The notes: generated by a model not told the origin, from the sequence alone. Shown: positions 1-5,391, counted from the first letter of the stretch. The stretch is DNA of 8,278 nucleotides from Oscillospiraceae bacterium (GCA_020025345.1 JAHHSH010000069.1:1-8278); one strand, 5' to 3'. Program-made: numbers and translations.

Positions 1-1
1 G

Positions 2-673
2 GAGACAAAACCCGCGTCGGCGGCAGTATCTGCCCCGGCGGAGGTGAGCGGCAGCGCGTTACAGCGCGCCATCGGCAAGGGCTTGGGCGAGCAGGCAGGC
101 GCGCTGACGGCGGAATTGTTAAAAACCTGCGCCCCGCTGGACATCGTGCAGCAGGAGATCATCCCGGCGCTGGACGAGGTGGGTCGCGGCTTTGAGAGCA
201 AGCGGGTGTATTTGCCCCAGCTTCTGATGAGCGCCGAGGCTGCCAAGAGTGCTTTTGAAAAGATCAAGGCCGCTATGAGTGATGCGCCTGCCAAGACCAC
301 CGGCTGCGCTGTGGTAATAGCGACGGTACAGGGAGATATCCACGACATCGGCAAGAATATCGTGCGGCTCCTGCTGGAAAACTACGGCTTTGCCGTGACG
401 GATCTGGGGCGGGATGTGGCGCCGGAGCAAATCGTGGCGGCGGTGGAGGCGTGCCATGCGCCATTGGTGGGACTCAGTGCGCTGATGACCACGACGGTAC
501 CCGCCATGGAGGAGACCATCCGACAGCTGAGGGAAAAGGCACCGTGGTGCCGCATTGTGGTAGGCGGTGCCGTGCTGACGCGGGACTACGCCGCAGCCAT
601 CGGTGCCGATCACTACGCCAAGGACGCCATGGAGACGGTGCGCTACGCCGAGGAAATTCAAAAAGAGATGTAA
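2..673 (+). CDS. metH: Cobalamin-binding C-terminal part of methionine synthase-like (MetH) corrinoid protein, 5'-truncated
   Basis: The reading frame is open from base 2, so the gene begins upstream of the window; 223 residues are visible. An Ala/Pro/Ser-rich stretch (residues 2-13) looks like an interdomain linker. It is followed by a helical B12-binding cap domain with the LPQLLMSAEAAK signature and a Rossmann-type cobalamin domain. The cobalamin-ligand motif D-x-H-x-x-G (GDIHDIG, histidine codon at 341-343) is present, as are the SAL segment (GLSALMTTT) and the GG motif (VVGGAVLT). In MetH, upstream homocysteine- and methyltetrahydrofolate-binding domains pass the methyl group through this cobalamin. 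The GTG at 44 could be read as a start, but the open upstream frame and linker argue against it. The protein stops right after the cobalamin domain, so it lacks the C-terminal AdoMet reactivation domain of E. coli-type MetH. A free-standing corrinoid protein of a methyltransferase system is a less likely alternative. Confidence 0.85.
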   Translation, partial: ETKPASAAVSAPAEVSGSALQRAIGKGLGEQAGALTAELLKTCAPLDIVQQEIIPALDEVGRGFESKRVYLPQLLMSAEAAKSAFEKIKAAMSDAPAKTTGCAVVIATVQGDIHDIGKNIVRLLLENYGFAVTDLGRDVAPEQIVAAVEACHAPLVGLSALMTTTVPAMEETIRQLREKAPWCRIVVGGAVLTRDYAAAIGADHYAKDAMETVRYAEEIQKEM

Positions 674-679
674 ATAGAG

Positions 680-711
680 AAAAAGCTCGGATCTTTTGAT
701 CCGAGCTTTTT
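680..711. terminator. Bidirectional rho-independent terminator
   Basis: A perfect 14-bp inverted repeat (680-693 with 698-711) has a TTTT loop and a stem core AGCTCGGATC. The outer stem is A5/T5, so either strand reads as a hairpin ending in a U-run. It lies 6 bases after the metH-like stop and 6 bases after the convergent vanZ-like stop, and so can end both transcripts. Confidence 0.9.
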
Positions 712-717
712 GCGTCT

Positions 718-1308
718 TTATTTCTTGGGCGCTTTTCGTACACGGCGGCGGAAAGCCAGCGCGTGAAGAGGATAGTAGATGACCATGCCAAGAAGCAGGC
801 CTGCGGCGTTCAGAATGAGATCGTTCACATCGAAGCTGCGCCCCACAAAGGGCTGGATAAATTCGATGGCGAAAGAGGTCAGCATGCCCGCCAGCAGTGT
901 GTGCGGCCAGGCGGCGCGCTGACGGAACTGGGGGTAGAGACAGCCAAAGGGCAGGAAGAGGAAAATGTTGGCAATGCGTTCGCCGTTGAAATTTCGGAAG
1001 AAATTGGGAATGAAATTGTAGAGGAATTCCCGATCCAGCCAGATACCGCCGCTCCACTCATGGTAGAAGAGAAAATAGTAGCAGCTGCTGATGAGGGATT
1101 GGAGCAGCGTCAGACCAATCAGCGCGGTGAAGTAGGCCACAAACAGGGAGGATAGAAAGATGCGGGGGGAGGAATCCCGGGGAACCTGCCGATCCTTATA
1201 GATGGCGTAGATAATGGCGGCGATCAGCGCAAAGGGGAGGAGCTGTAAAAAGTAGCCCAGATATGTATCGAAAAAGAGATATTGAAAAGTAACGTGATTC
1301 GGAATCAT
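718..1308 (-). CDS. VanZ-like family membrane protein
   Basis: A 196-residue integral membrane protein. Hydrophobic segments lie at about 17-37, 50-70, 112-128, 136-153 and 164-182. The VanZ-family core is clear: NIFLFLPFG (114-122), a helix with E149 and Q152, then GRSFDVNDLILNAAG (156-170). The C-terminus is Arg/Lys-rich and probably cytosolic. VanZ itself gives low-level teicoplanin resistance in the Tn1546 vancomycin cluster, but most chromosomal VanZ-like proteins have no assigned function. No other glycopeptide-resistance gene is nearby, so resistance should not be inferred. The ATG at 1308 is preceded by AAAGGAG at 8 nt spacing. It appears monocistronic, with a promoter just after the ABC-operon terminator, and converges on the metH-like gene. 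Confidence 0.85.
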   Translation of the reverse strand: MIPNHVTFQYLFFDTYLGYFLQLLPFALIAAIIYAIYKDRQVPRDSSPRIFLSSLFVAYFTALIGLTLLQSLISSCYYFLFYHEWSGGIWLDREFLYNFIPNFFRNFNGERIANIFLFLPFGCLYPQFRQRAAWPHTLLAGMLTSFAIEFIQPFVGRSFDVNDLILNAAGLLLGMVIYYPLHALAFRRRVRKAPKK

Positions 1309-1344
1309 AGGAATGCTCCTTTGCTCATAGGTGATATAACTTTT

Positions 1345-1373
1345 AGTATAGTGAAAATCTATGGGGAATGCAA
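1345..1373 (-). promoter_or_regulatory. Candidate sigma-A promoter of the vanZ-like gene
   Basis: On the minus strand, -10 TATACT (1345-1350) lies 17 bp from -35 TTGCAT (1368-1373). The -10 is one mismatch from consensus, but the -35 is weak (TTG only). The position suits a start of transcription about 30 bases ahead of the vanZ-like ATG. The -35 is one base beyond the end of the upstream operon's terminator. Confidence 0.45.
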
Positions 1374-1374
1374 G

Positions 1375-1406
1375 AAAAAACGGTCTGCCGAAGAGACAGA
1401 CCGTTT
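1375..1406 (-). terminator. Rho-independent terminator of the ABC importer operon
   Basis: On the minus strand, the stem AAACGGTCTG/CAGACCGTTT (1397-1406 with 1378-1387) has a 9-nt loop and runs into a six-base T tract (1375-1380). It begins 26 bases after the ATPase stop codon. Confidence 0.88.
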
Positions 1407-1432
1407 CTATATGTTTGAGAGAAATGAAAAAA

Positions 1433-2179
1433 TCAGAGCACCTTGGAGAGGAAGTCCTTCAGACGATCACACTTGGGGTGGTTGAAGATCTCGTCGGGGG
1501 TGCCTTCCTCCATGAGCATACCGTCTGCCATGAAAAGAACACGGTTGCCCACCTCACGGGCAAAGCCCATCTCGTGGGTCACCACCACCATGGTCATGCC
1601 ATCGTGTGCCAGTTCCTTCATGACCTCCAGCACCTCGCCCACCATTTCGGGGTCCAGAGCAGAGGTGGGCTCGTCGAAGAGCATCACGTCCGGCTCCATC
1701 ATCAGCGCCCGGACGATGGCCACACGCTGCTTCTGACCGCCGGAGAGCTGTACCGGATAAGCACCGCCGCGGTCGCCCAGACCGACACGCTCCAGAAGCG
1801 CCTGTGCTTTTTCCTGTGCCTCGGCCTTCTTCATGCCCTTGACCTTGATGGGGGCCATGATCATGTTCTCCATGATGGTCTTGTGGGGGAAGAGGTTGAA
1901 GTGCTGGAACACCATGCCCATGTGCTGGCGGTGCAGGTTGATGTCCACTTTTTTGTCGGTGATGTCTACGCCGTCAAAGAGAATCTGTCCGCCGGTGGGT
2001 TCCTCCAGCAGGTTGAGGCTGCGCAGGAAGGTGGACTTACCGGAACCGGAGGGACCGATGACCACCATCACGTCGCCGCGCTTGATGTCCACATTGATGC
2101 CGTCCAGAGCCTTGATAGCTCCGTTATTATAGTGCTTTTTTAGGTCGATGACCTGAATGAGATTATCGTTCGTCGCCAC
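1433..2179 (-). CDS. Polar amino-acid ABC transporter ATP-binding protein (GlnQ-like)
   Basis: This 248-residue ATPase has the full motif set: Walker A GPSGSGKST (42-50), Q-loop Q92 in VFQHFNLF, signature LSGGQKQR (145-152), Walker B VMLFDE (165-170), D-loop SALD (173-176) and switch H202. Length and sequence fit the GlnQ/ArtP/HisP group, which powers uptake of polar amino acids from the cytoplasmic face. The start is a GTG (2177-2179) with AAAGGAG 8 nt upstream. It overlaps the permease gene's end by 17 bp, which suggests translational coupling. It is the last gene of the operon and is followed by a terminator. Sequence alone does not fix the substrate (glutamine, cystine, arginine and others are possible), so no gene symbol is given. 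Confidence 0.95.
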   Translation of the reverse strand: MATNDNLIQVIDLKKHYNNGAIKALDGINVDIKRGDVMVVIGPSGSGKSTFLRSLNLLEEPTGGQILFDGVDITDKKVDINLHRQHMGMVFQHFNLFPHKTIMENMIMAPIKVKGMKKAEAQEKAQALLERVGLGDRGGAYPVQLSGGQKQRVAIVRALMMEPDVMLFDEPTSALDPEMVGEVLEVMKELAHDGMTMVVVTHEMGFAREVGNRVLFMADGMLMEEGTPDEIFNHPKCDRLKDFLSKVL

Positions 2180-2897
2180 GGCGCATTCTCCTTTCGATTG
2201 CTTCGATGCCCTTGCTGGCAGGATAGTTGATGCAGAAATAGATGGCAGCCACCAGCATGTAGGGCCCCAGAGAGATGGCAGTGGTACCGGCCACGTTCTT
2301 GGCGGCCCACATCAGTTCCATCATACCGTAGGCCGAGCAGATGGAGGACTCCTTAAACATAGTGACCACTTCGTTGGCCAGTGCCGGCAGCACGTTCTTC
2401 ACGGCCTGCGGCAGAACGACCATATACATAGACTGCCACTTAGTCATACCCAGAGAGCGGGCAGCCTCCGACTGGCCCTTGTCCACTGCCAGAATACCGG
2501 CACGGAAGATCTCCGCCACGTAGGCGGAACTGTTGAGGGCCAATGCCACCACGAAGGGGATAAACATATTGAGGCGGATAAAGCCAAAAGAGATATTAGG
2601 AATTTTGATCACGTTGAAAAGACCAAAATACACGATGCTCAGCTGCACCATCAAAGGGGTGGAGCGGAACACGGCGATATAGGCACCGGAAATGCCGTGG
2701 ATGAACTTATTTTTGCTCAGACGCATCAAGGCCAGCAGCAGAGCAGGAATCACTGCCAACAGTACGGCTGCGATGGACAGGGCCAGTGTATTGGCCACGC
2801 CGTCGATGAAGTAGGGAGCGTACTTGGGCAGGAATGAGAAGTTCAAGAAACTGGCAGGACCCGGATTCGTGAATGCGTTGACGATGGAATCAAACAT
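2163..2897 (-). CDS. Polar amino-acid ABC transporter permease (His/Glu/Gln/Arg/opine family)
   Basis: A 244-residue inner-membrane permease of the amino-acid importer. Hydrophobic spans are visible at about 33-58, 72-95, 111-130, 158-180 and 208-224. Family hallmarks are YIAVFRSTPLMVQL (73-86), where these permeases carry the conserved FRGTPxxVQ-type segment, and AYVAEIFRAGILAVDKGQ (125-142). Next comes the EAA coupling loop, QSEAARSLGM followed by LPQA (142-165), which docks on the ATPase. With only one permease gene present it probably forms a homodimer. The ATG at 2897 is preceded by AAGGAAGGG about 10 nt away. It follows the binding-protein gene across a 105-bp gap that holds a strong hairpin, and its 3' end overlaps the ATPase gene. 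Confidence 0.93.
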   Translation of the reverse strand: MFDSIVNAFTNPGPASFLNFSFLPKYAPYFIDGVANTLALSIAAVLLAVIPALLLALMRLSKNKFIHGISGAYIAVFRSTPLMVQLSIVYFGLFNVIKIPNISFGFIRLNMFIPFVVALALNSSAYVAEIFRAGILAVDKGQSEAARSLGMTKWQSMYMVVLPQAVKNVLPALANEVVTMFKESSICSAYGMMELMWAAKNVAGTTAISLGPYMLVAAIYFCINYPASKGIEAIERRMRRGDER

Positions 2898-2933
2898 GAG
2901 GGGGGAACCCTTCCTTTCCTAAGTAATGACAGC

Positions 2934-2971
2934 CCATCGTGGAAAGCCGGAGTCCCGGCTTTCCACGATGG
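2934..2971 (-). promoter_or_regulatory. Intercistronic 17-bp hairpin between binding-protein and permease genes
   Basis: A perfect 17-bp inverted repeat (2934-2950 with 2955-2971) has a 4-base loop and a GC-rich centre. No T tract follows on the minus strand, so it is not a canonical terminator. It starts 31 bases after the binding-protein stop and ends 36 bases before the permease ATG. Such structures between the first and later genes of importer operons often protect the upstream message 3' end or cause partial termination, raising the binding protein relative to the membrane parts. That role is inferred here. Confidence 0.75.
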
Positions 2972-3002
2972 TTAGATGTTGAATTTTAATGAGGGGATGC
3001 GA

Positions 3003-3809
3003 TTAGTCCAGAGCCTGAGCGGACAGCTCGTTAGCCTGCTCGATCCAGCTCTCCATGGTGCCGTCGGTGGTCACCTTGGCGATGGTCTTGTTGATCTCGG
3101 GCAGCAGGCCATTGGGATCACCCTTGGCAACCCAGACGCGGTAAGGCTCAGCGGCCTCACCCATGTCAATGGCGACAGCGGCCAGATCGGGGTTGGCGGC
3201 CAGGTACTTGTTTGCTACAGCACCATCCAGCACAAGGGCGTCGCACTTGTCGTTGACCAGGTTGTTGACCAGATCCACCACGGAGCTCATCAGCTGAGGA
3301 ACAGCGCCGTTCATATCATTGGTGACAACGTCGGCCTTGGTGGTAGCCATCTGGGCACCTACGGTCTTACCGTTAAAGTCATCCAGAGACTTGTACTGAC
3401 CTTCGTTACCCTTCTTGGTGATGATGACGGGAGGCAGGTCTGCATAGTAGGGATCGGAGCAATCGGCGTTAACGGCACGATCGTCCTTGTACTCCATGGC
3501 GGCGATAACCATATCGCAGTTGCCCTGAGCCATCAAGGTCATCAGATTGTCAAAGTCCATGTGAACCACTTCGAAATCAGCGCCCATGTCCTTGGCAACC
3601 TGCTCGCCCAGGGAGACGTCGATGCCGACGATCTTGTCCTGACCGTTGTCCAGGATGTGGAACTCAAAGGGGGGATAGTCAGCGGAGGTACCCATCACAA
3701 TCTTGGCGGGCTTTTCTGCGTTGCCGCCGTCGTTGTTGCTGCCGCCGCCACAGGCGACCAGCGAGAGGGCCATCATCATGGCCAGAACCAAAGCAATAAT
3801 CTTTTTCAT
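3003..3809 (-). CDS. Polar amino-acid ABC transporter substrate-binding lipoprotein (SBP family 3)
   Basis: A 268-residue lipoprotein that would capture an amino acid outside the membrane and deliver it to the downstream permease. The signal peptide MKKIIALVLAMMMALSLVAC has lipobox LVAC with Cys20, followed by a Gly/Asn/Ser-rich tether. The family 3 fold is recognisable from YPPFEF (45-50), IVGIDVSLGEQVAKDMG (60-76), the QGNCDMVIAAM segment with Arg111, SDPYY, and DALVLDGAVA in the second lobe. By alignment to GlnBP, Arg111 is the ligand-carboxylate arginine, while the usual Thr/Ser two lobes' worth upstream in that loop is replaced by Glu106. The frame extends 8 residues further to an ATG at 3833, but that start has no ribosome site. 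The ATG at 3809 begins the signal peptide and is preceded by AGAAGAG. It is the first operon gene, behind a strong promoter. Confidence 0.93.
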   Translation of the reverse strand: MKKIIALVLAMMMALSLVACGGGSNNDGGNAEKPAKIVMGTSADYPPFEFHILDNGQDKIVGIDVSLGEQVAKDMGADFEVVHMDFDNLMTLMAQGNCDMVIAAMEYKDDRAVNADCSDPYYADLPPVIITKKGNEGQYKSLDDFNGKTVGAQMATTKADVVTNDMNGAVPQLMSSVVDLVNNLVNDKCDALVLDGAVANKYLAANPDLAAVAIDMGEAAEPYRVWVAKGDPNGLLPEINKTIAKVTTDGTMESWIEQANELSAQALD

Positions 3810-3844
3810 TTCTCTTCTGCCTTTCTCAAACATAAAATTTGGAT

Positions 3845-3876
3845 CTATATTCTAACCTAACGAAGTAGGAATACAG
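3845..3876 (-). other. Possible 5'-UTR stem-loop of the importer mRNA
   Basis: In the predicted leader, CUGUAUUC (3869-3876) can pair with GAAUAUAG (3845-3852), with one G-U pair, enclosing a 16-base segment. It lies about 35 bases before the chosen start codon. It is AT-rich and could be chance. Confidence 0.25.
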
Positions 3877-3885
3877 ATGCGGTTG

Positions 3886-3901
3886 TGTTCTCCTTGGAAC
3901 A
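3886..3901. repeat. Inverted repeat at the predicted transcription start (TGTTC-N6-GAACA)
   Basis: A perfect 5-bp-arm inverted repeat spans roughly +1 to +16 of the predicted importer transcript. Its place would suit a repressor operator. The arms are short, no regulator family is recognised, and its purine-rich part (AAGGAG on the minus strand) has no start codon suitably placed after it. Confidence 0.25.
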
Positions 3902-3907
3902 ATGCTT

Positions 3908-3936
3908 ACTATACACGCATGGCGTTTGATTGTCAA
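3908..3936 (-). promoter_or_regulatory. Strong sigma-A promoter of the amino-acid importer operon
   Basis: On the minus strand, a perfect -35 TTGACA (3931-3936), a 17-bp spacer and -10 TATAGT (3908-3913, one mismatch). The region upstream is A/T-rich, like an UP element. Transcription is expected to start near 3901, giving a leader of about 92 nt before the binding-protein ATG. Confidence 0.9.
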
Positions 3937-3942
3937 TGAAAA

Positions 3943-3960
3943 AATGAATAAAATTTCAAA
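3943..3960. promoter_or_regulatory. Candidate ARG box (ArgR/AhrC operator)
   Basis: AATGAATAAAATTTCAAA fits the ArgR operator pattern WNTGAATWWWWATTCANW at all positions but one (T for A at position 12). It sits 6 bp upstream of the -35 hexamer, centred near -50, where a hexameric ArgR/AhrC could affect transcription of the importer. AT-rich upstream DNA produces such matches by chance fairly readily, so confidence is moderate. Confidence 0.4.
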
Positions 3961-3976
3961 ATATTTTCAATATAGC

Positions 3977-4020
3977 CTGTATAAACCGCTGAAACAGGGG
4001 GGTGTAATGCATTTATACAG
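3977..4020. repeat. 9-bp inverted repeat upstream of the importer promoter
   Basis: CTGTATAAA (3977-3985) and TTTATACAG (4012-4020) are perfect inverted repeats 26 bp apart, inside an AT-rich gap. Related TGCAT/ATGCATAA words continue to about 4050. Two operator half-sites are possible; the function is unknown. Confidence 0.4.
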
Positions 4021-4058
4021 TGAATATATGCATAAATATACACATATGCAGAATAAAT

Positions 4059-4093
4059 AAAAAAGAGAGGGCGCCCCTTATGGGACGCCCTCT
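4059..4093 (-). terminator. Rho-independent terminator of the NlpC/P60 gene
   Basis: The 12-bp stem (4066-4077 with 4082-4093) has an AUAA loop and is followed on the minus strand by a T-rich tract (six T at 4059-4064). One position is a U-G wobble in minus-strand RNA but a C-A mismatch on the plus strand, so the structure is tuned to the minus strand. It starts 13 bases after the hydrolase stop codon. Confidence 0.92.
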
Positions 4094-4106
4094 GTGGAAA
4101 AACAGG

Positions 4107-5036
4107 TTATTCGTTGATGATACGGCAAGCGCCGAAGTAGGTGGAAGCGTAGTAGCTCTCGCCCAGATAGTTAATGGTGACACCGTAGCTGGAGCTGGCG
4201 TGGATAAACGCGCCGCCGCCCAGATAGATGCCCACATGGCCGATGGAGCCGGAGCCGGGATCGGTGGAGAAGAACACCAGATCGCCTGCCTGGCGCTCTT
4301 CGGAAGTGACAGGTGTGCCGGCATAGTATTGACTGCTGGCACCATGGGACAGAGAATAGCCCAGCTGAGCAAAGACCTGCATAGTGAAGCCGGAGCAGTC
4401 GATGCCGCTGTAGCTGACACCGCCGTAGACGTAGGGCGTACCCAGATAGGTATAGGCGATGGACTCCATTTGACCGAACAGGGTCTGGGTTGCTGCAGTG
4501 CCCTCGTAGTCGCTGTAGGCTACGCCGCGGCAGTCGCTTGCTTTCAGATAGCCGGTGTTGCCGGCATAGGAAACCAGATACCAGTCGCCGGAGATACCCT
4601 CCAGACGACCTACCTTGCCGGAGGCCATGGAGCGCAGGGGATAGGCATCCTCGCTGGGGTCAGAGAGAAGGTAGAGGCCATCGTTCACGGCCATGACGCC
4701 GTCATACTGGGCCAGAAAAGCATTGCGGGCGGCTTCCTCTTGAGCGGCCTGCTCCTCCTCAATCTGCTGTTCTTCACGAACCAGCAGCGCCTGCGCGGAG
4801 AGCTCGGAGAGGGTCATGGTGCTGCGCTGCTGCAGAAGACCGACATCGCAGGCCACAGACAGACCGTTTGCCAGGGCGTTCTCACCGGTGCTGGTGATGC
4901 CGGAGGCGGACAGCGTTTCTACCGCTTCACTATAAGCGAGATCCTCCTGCGGGGCTGCATCGTCGGCGTAGGCCAGTGCAACGCCGGAGAGCGTCATGGT
5001 TACTGCCAGAAAAAGGCAGGAAAGTTTTCGATTCAT
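4107..5036 (-). CDS. Secreted SH3-domain NlpC/P60 peptidoglycan hydrolase
   Basis: A 309-residue exported cell-wall enzyme. The signal peptide covers residues 1 to about 24, with likely cleavage after AYA. A Glu/Gln/Ala-rich helix (about 80-110, probably coiled coil) follows. A bacterial SH3 domain (about 113-172, ending DWYLVSYAGNTGYLKASDC) should bind the wall. The C-terminal NlpC/P60 papain-like domain (about 188-309) has catalytic Cys214 in DCSGF, His267 in GHVGIYLG and His279 in FIHASS, and also carries the family GDLVFF segment (251-256). Members usually cut between D-Glu and the diamino acid of stem peptides. The catalytic set is intact. The ATG at 5036 has only a weak GTGAGG site 11 nt upstream. 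It is a single-gene unit, divergent from the lipoprotein/MBOAT operon, with candidate WalR sites upstream. Confidence 0.93.
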   Translation of the reverse strand: MNRKLSCLFLAVTMTLSGVALAYADDAAPQEDLAYSEAVETLSASGITSTGENALANGLSVACDVGLLQQRSTMTLSELSAQALLVREEQQIEEEQAAQEEAARNAFLAQYDGVMAVNDGLYLLSDPSEDAYPLRSMASGKVGRLEGISGDWYLVSYAGNTGYLKASDCRGVAYSDYEGTAATQTLFGQMESIAYTYLGTPYVYGGVSYSGIDCSGFTMQVFAQLGYSLSHGASSQYYAGTPVTSEERQAGDLVFFSTDPGSGSIGHVGIYLGGGAFIHASSSYGVTINYLGESYYASTYFGACRIINE

Positions 5037-5074
5037 ATTTATAAAACCTCACATGGTAAAAATCATCGAGAAGT

Positions 5075-5083
5075 ATCATACCA
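5075..5083 (-). promoter_or_regulatory. Extended -10 promoter of the NlpC/P60 gene
   Basis: The minus strand reads TGG-TATGAT, an extended -10 (TGn plus a -10 one mismatch from TATAAT). The -35 position (5098-5103, TAGCTT) is poor, as is typical of extended -10 or activator-dependent promoters. The predicted start is near 5068, about 32 nt before the ATG. Confidence 0.5.
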
Positions 5084-5110
5084 TATTTATTTCACAAAAG
5101 CTACATAAAA

Positions 5111-5127
5111 ATTACAAAATAGTAACA
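5111..5127 (-). promoter_or_regulatory. Candidate WalR (YycF) box
   Basis: The minus strand reads TGTTAC-TATTT-TGTAAT, matching the WalR consensus TGTWAH-N5-TGTWAH at every defined position. It ends 7 bp upstream of the -35 position of the NlpC/P60 promoter, a typical activator site. The regulated gene type, a wall hydrolase, is what WalR controls in Bacillus and Staphylococcus. Confidence 0.55.
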
Positions 5128-5130
5128 CAA

Positions 5131-5147
5131 ATTCCAAAATAGTTAAA
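5131..5147 (-). promoter_or_regulatory. Second, degenerate WalR-like box
   Basis: The minus strand reads TTTAAC-TATTT-TGGAAT, with one mismatch per half-site to the WalR consensus. It lies exactly 20 bp (about two helical turns) from the perfect match and keeps the same TATTT spacer. Confidence 0.35.
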
Positions 5148-5332
5148 ACGTACAAAAAATAGGGCGGTTAGCACAGCGAAACAGAGAAATTTAGGGAAAA
5201 TAGCACCGGAAATGGAGCGCGAAAGGGGGTGGCAGCGGTGTGGAGACAGGGAAAGTGCGCGGATTTACACCGTTTTCCCGTGGCGGATGTTGAAAAAAGA
5301 AACAGATTTTTTGGAGAAAATTCGAAAAGGGA
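5148..5332. other. Non-coding divergent intergenic stretch
   Basis: I see no supportable gene here. The 391-bp gap from 5037 to 5427 holds the NlpC/P60 promoter and WalR-like boxes at the left and the ECF-type promoter and leader at the right. This middle part shows no clear signal. Frames crossing it on both strands lack ribosome sites and family features. Confidence 0.6.
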
Positions 5333-5363
5333 GGGAACTTTCCGCAGGAACGCTCCGTCTAAT
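5333..5363 (+). promoter_or_regulatory. Candidate ECF sigma factor-dependent promoter
   Basis: GGGAACTTT (5333-5341) and CGTCTAAT (5356-5363) are 14 bp apart, with 17 bp between AAC and CGTC. An AAC-containing -35 and a CGTC -10 are the marks of ECF sigma promoters such as Bacillus SigM/SigV/SigW, and GAACTT is also the sigma-E -35 core. I see no good sigma-A promoter for the downstream operon. Transcription would start near 5370, giving a 58-nt leader. Confidence 0.6.
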
Positions 5364-5370
5364 GGATAGA

Positions 5371-5391
5371 CAGGGCGGTGAGAAAGCCCTG
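5371..5391 (+). other. 5'-end stem-loop of the ECF-driven transcript
   Basis: CAGGGC (5371-5376) pairs with GCCCTG (5386-5391) around a 9-base loop, right at the predicted 5' end. Such a stem may protect the message from 5' decay; this is inferred. Confidence 0.35.

Noticed and set aside
718..1308. VanZ-like gene as evidence of glycopeptide resistance
   Set aside because: VanZ-like proteins are common in Firmicute chromosomes, and none of vanA, vanH, vanX, vanR or vanS is present in the window.
3810..3833. Eight-residue extension of the binding protein (start at 3833)
   Set aside because: No ribosome-binding sequence precedes it, and a charged extension would sit ahead of a typical MKK signal peptide.
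4021..4036. Second ARG box (TGAATATATGCATAA)
   Set aside because: Only one half-site matches the consensus, and it is about 125 bp upstream of the predicted start.
4020..5108. Long open frame (362 aa) on the plus strand opposite the NlpC/P60 gene
   Set aside because: It is antisense to an intact enzyme with all catalytic residues and has no domain or ribosome site; it reflects codon bias on the coding strand. The same holds for long frames opposite the importer genes, the MBOAT gene and the DHHW gene.
5236..5279. Possible H-type pseudoknot: CGGTGT/ACACCG interleaved with GGGAAA/TTTCCC
   Set aside because: Both stems are only 6 bp, the region lies upstream of the predicted transcription start, and no promoter was found that would transcribe it.
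5290..5330. Sigma-A promoter starting with TTGAAA at about 5290 for the lipoprotein operon
   Set aside because: No acceptable -10 hexamer follows at 16-18 bp; the ECF-type site downstream is a much better fit.
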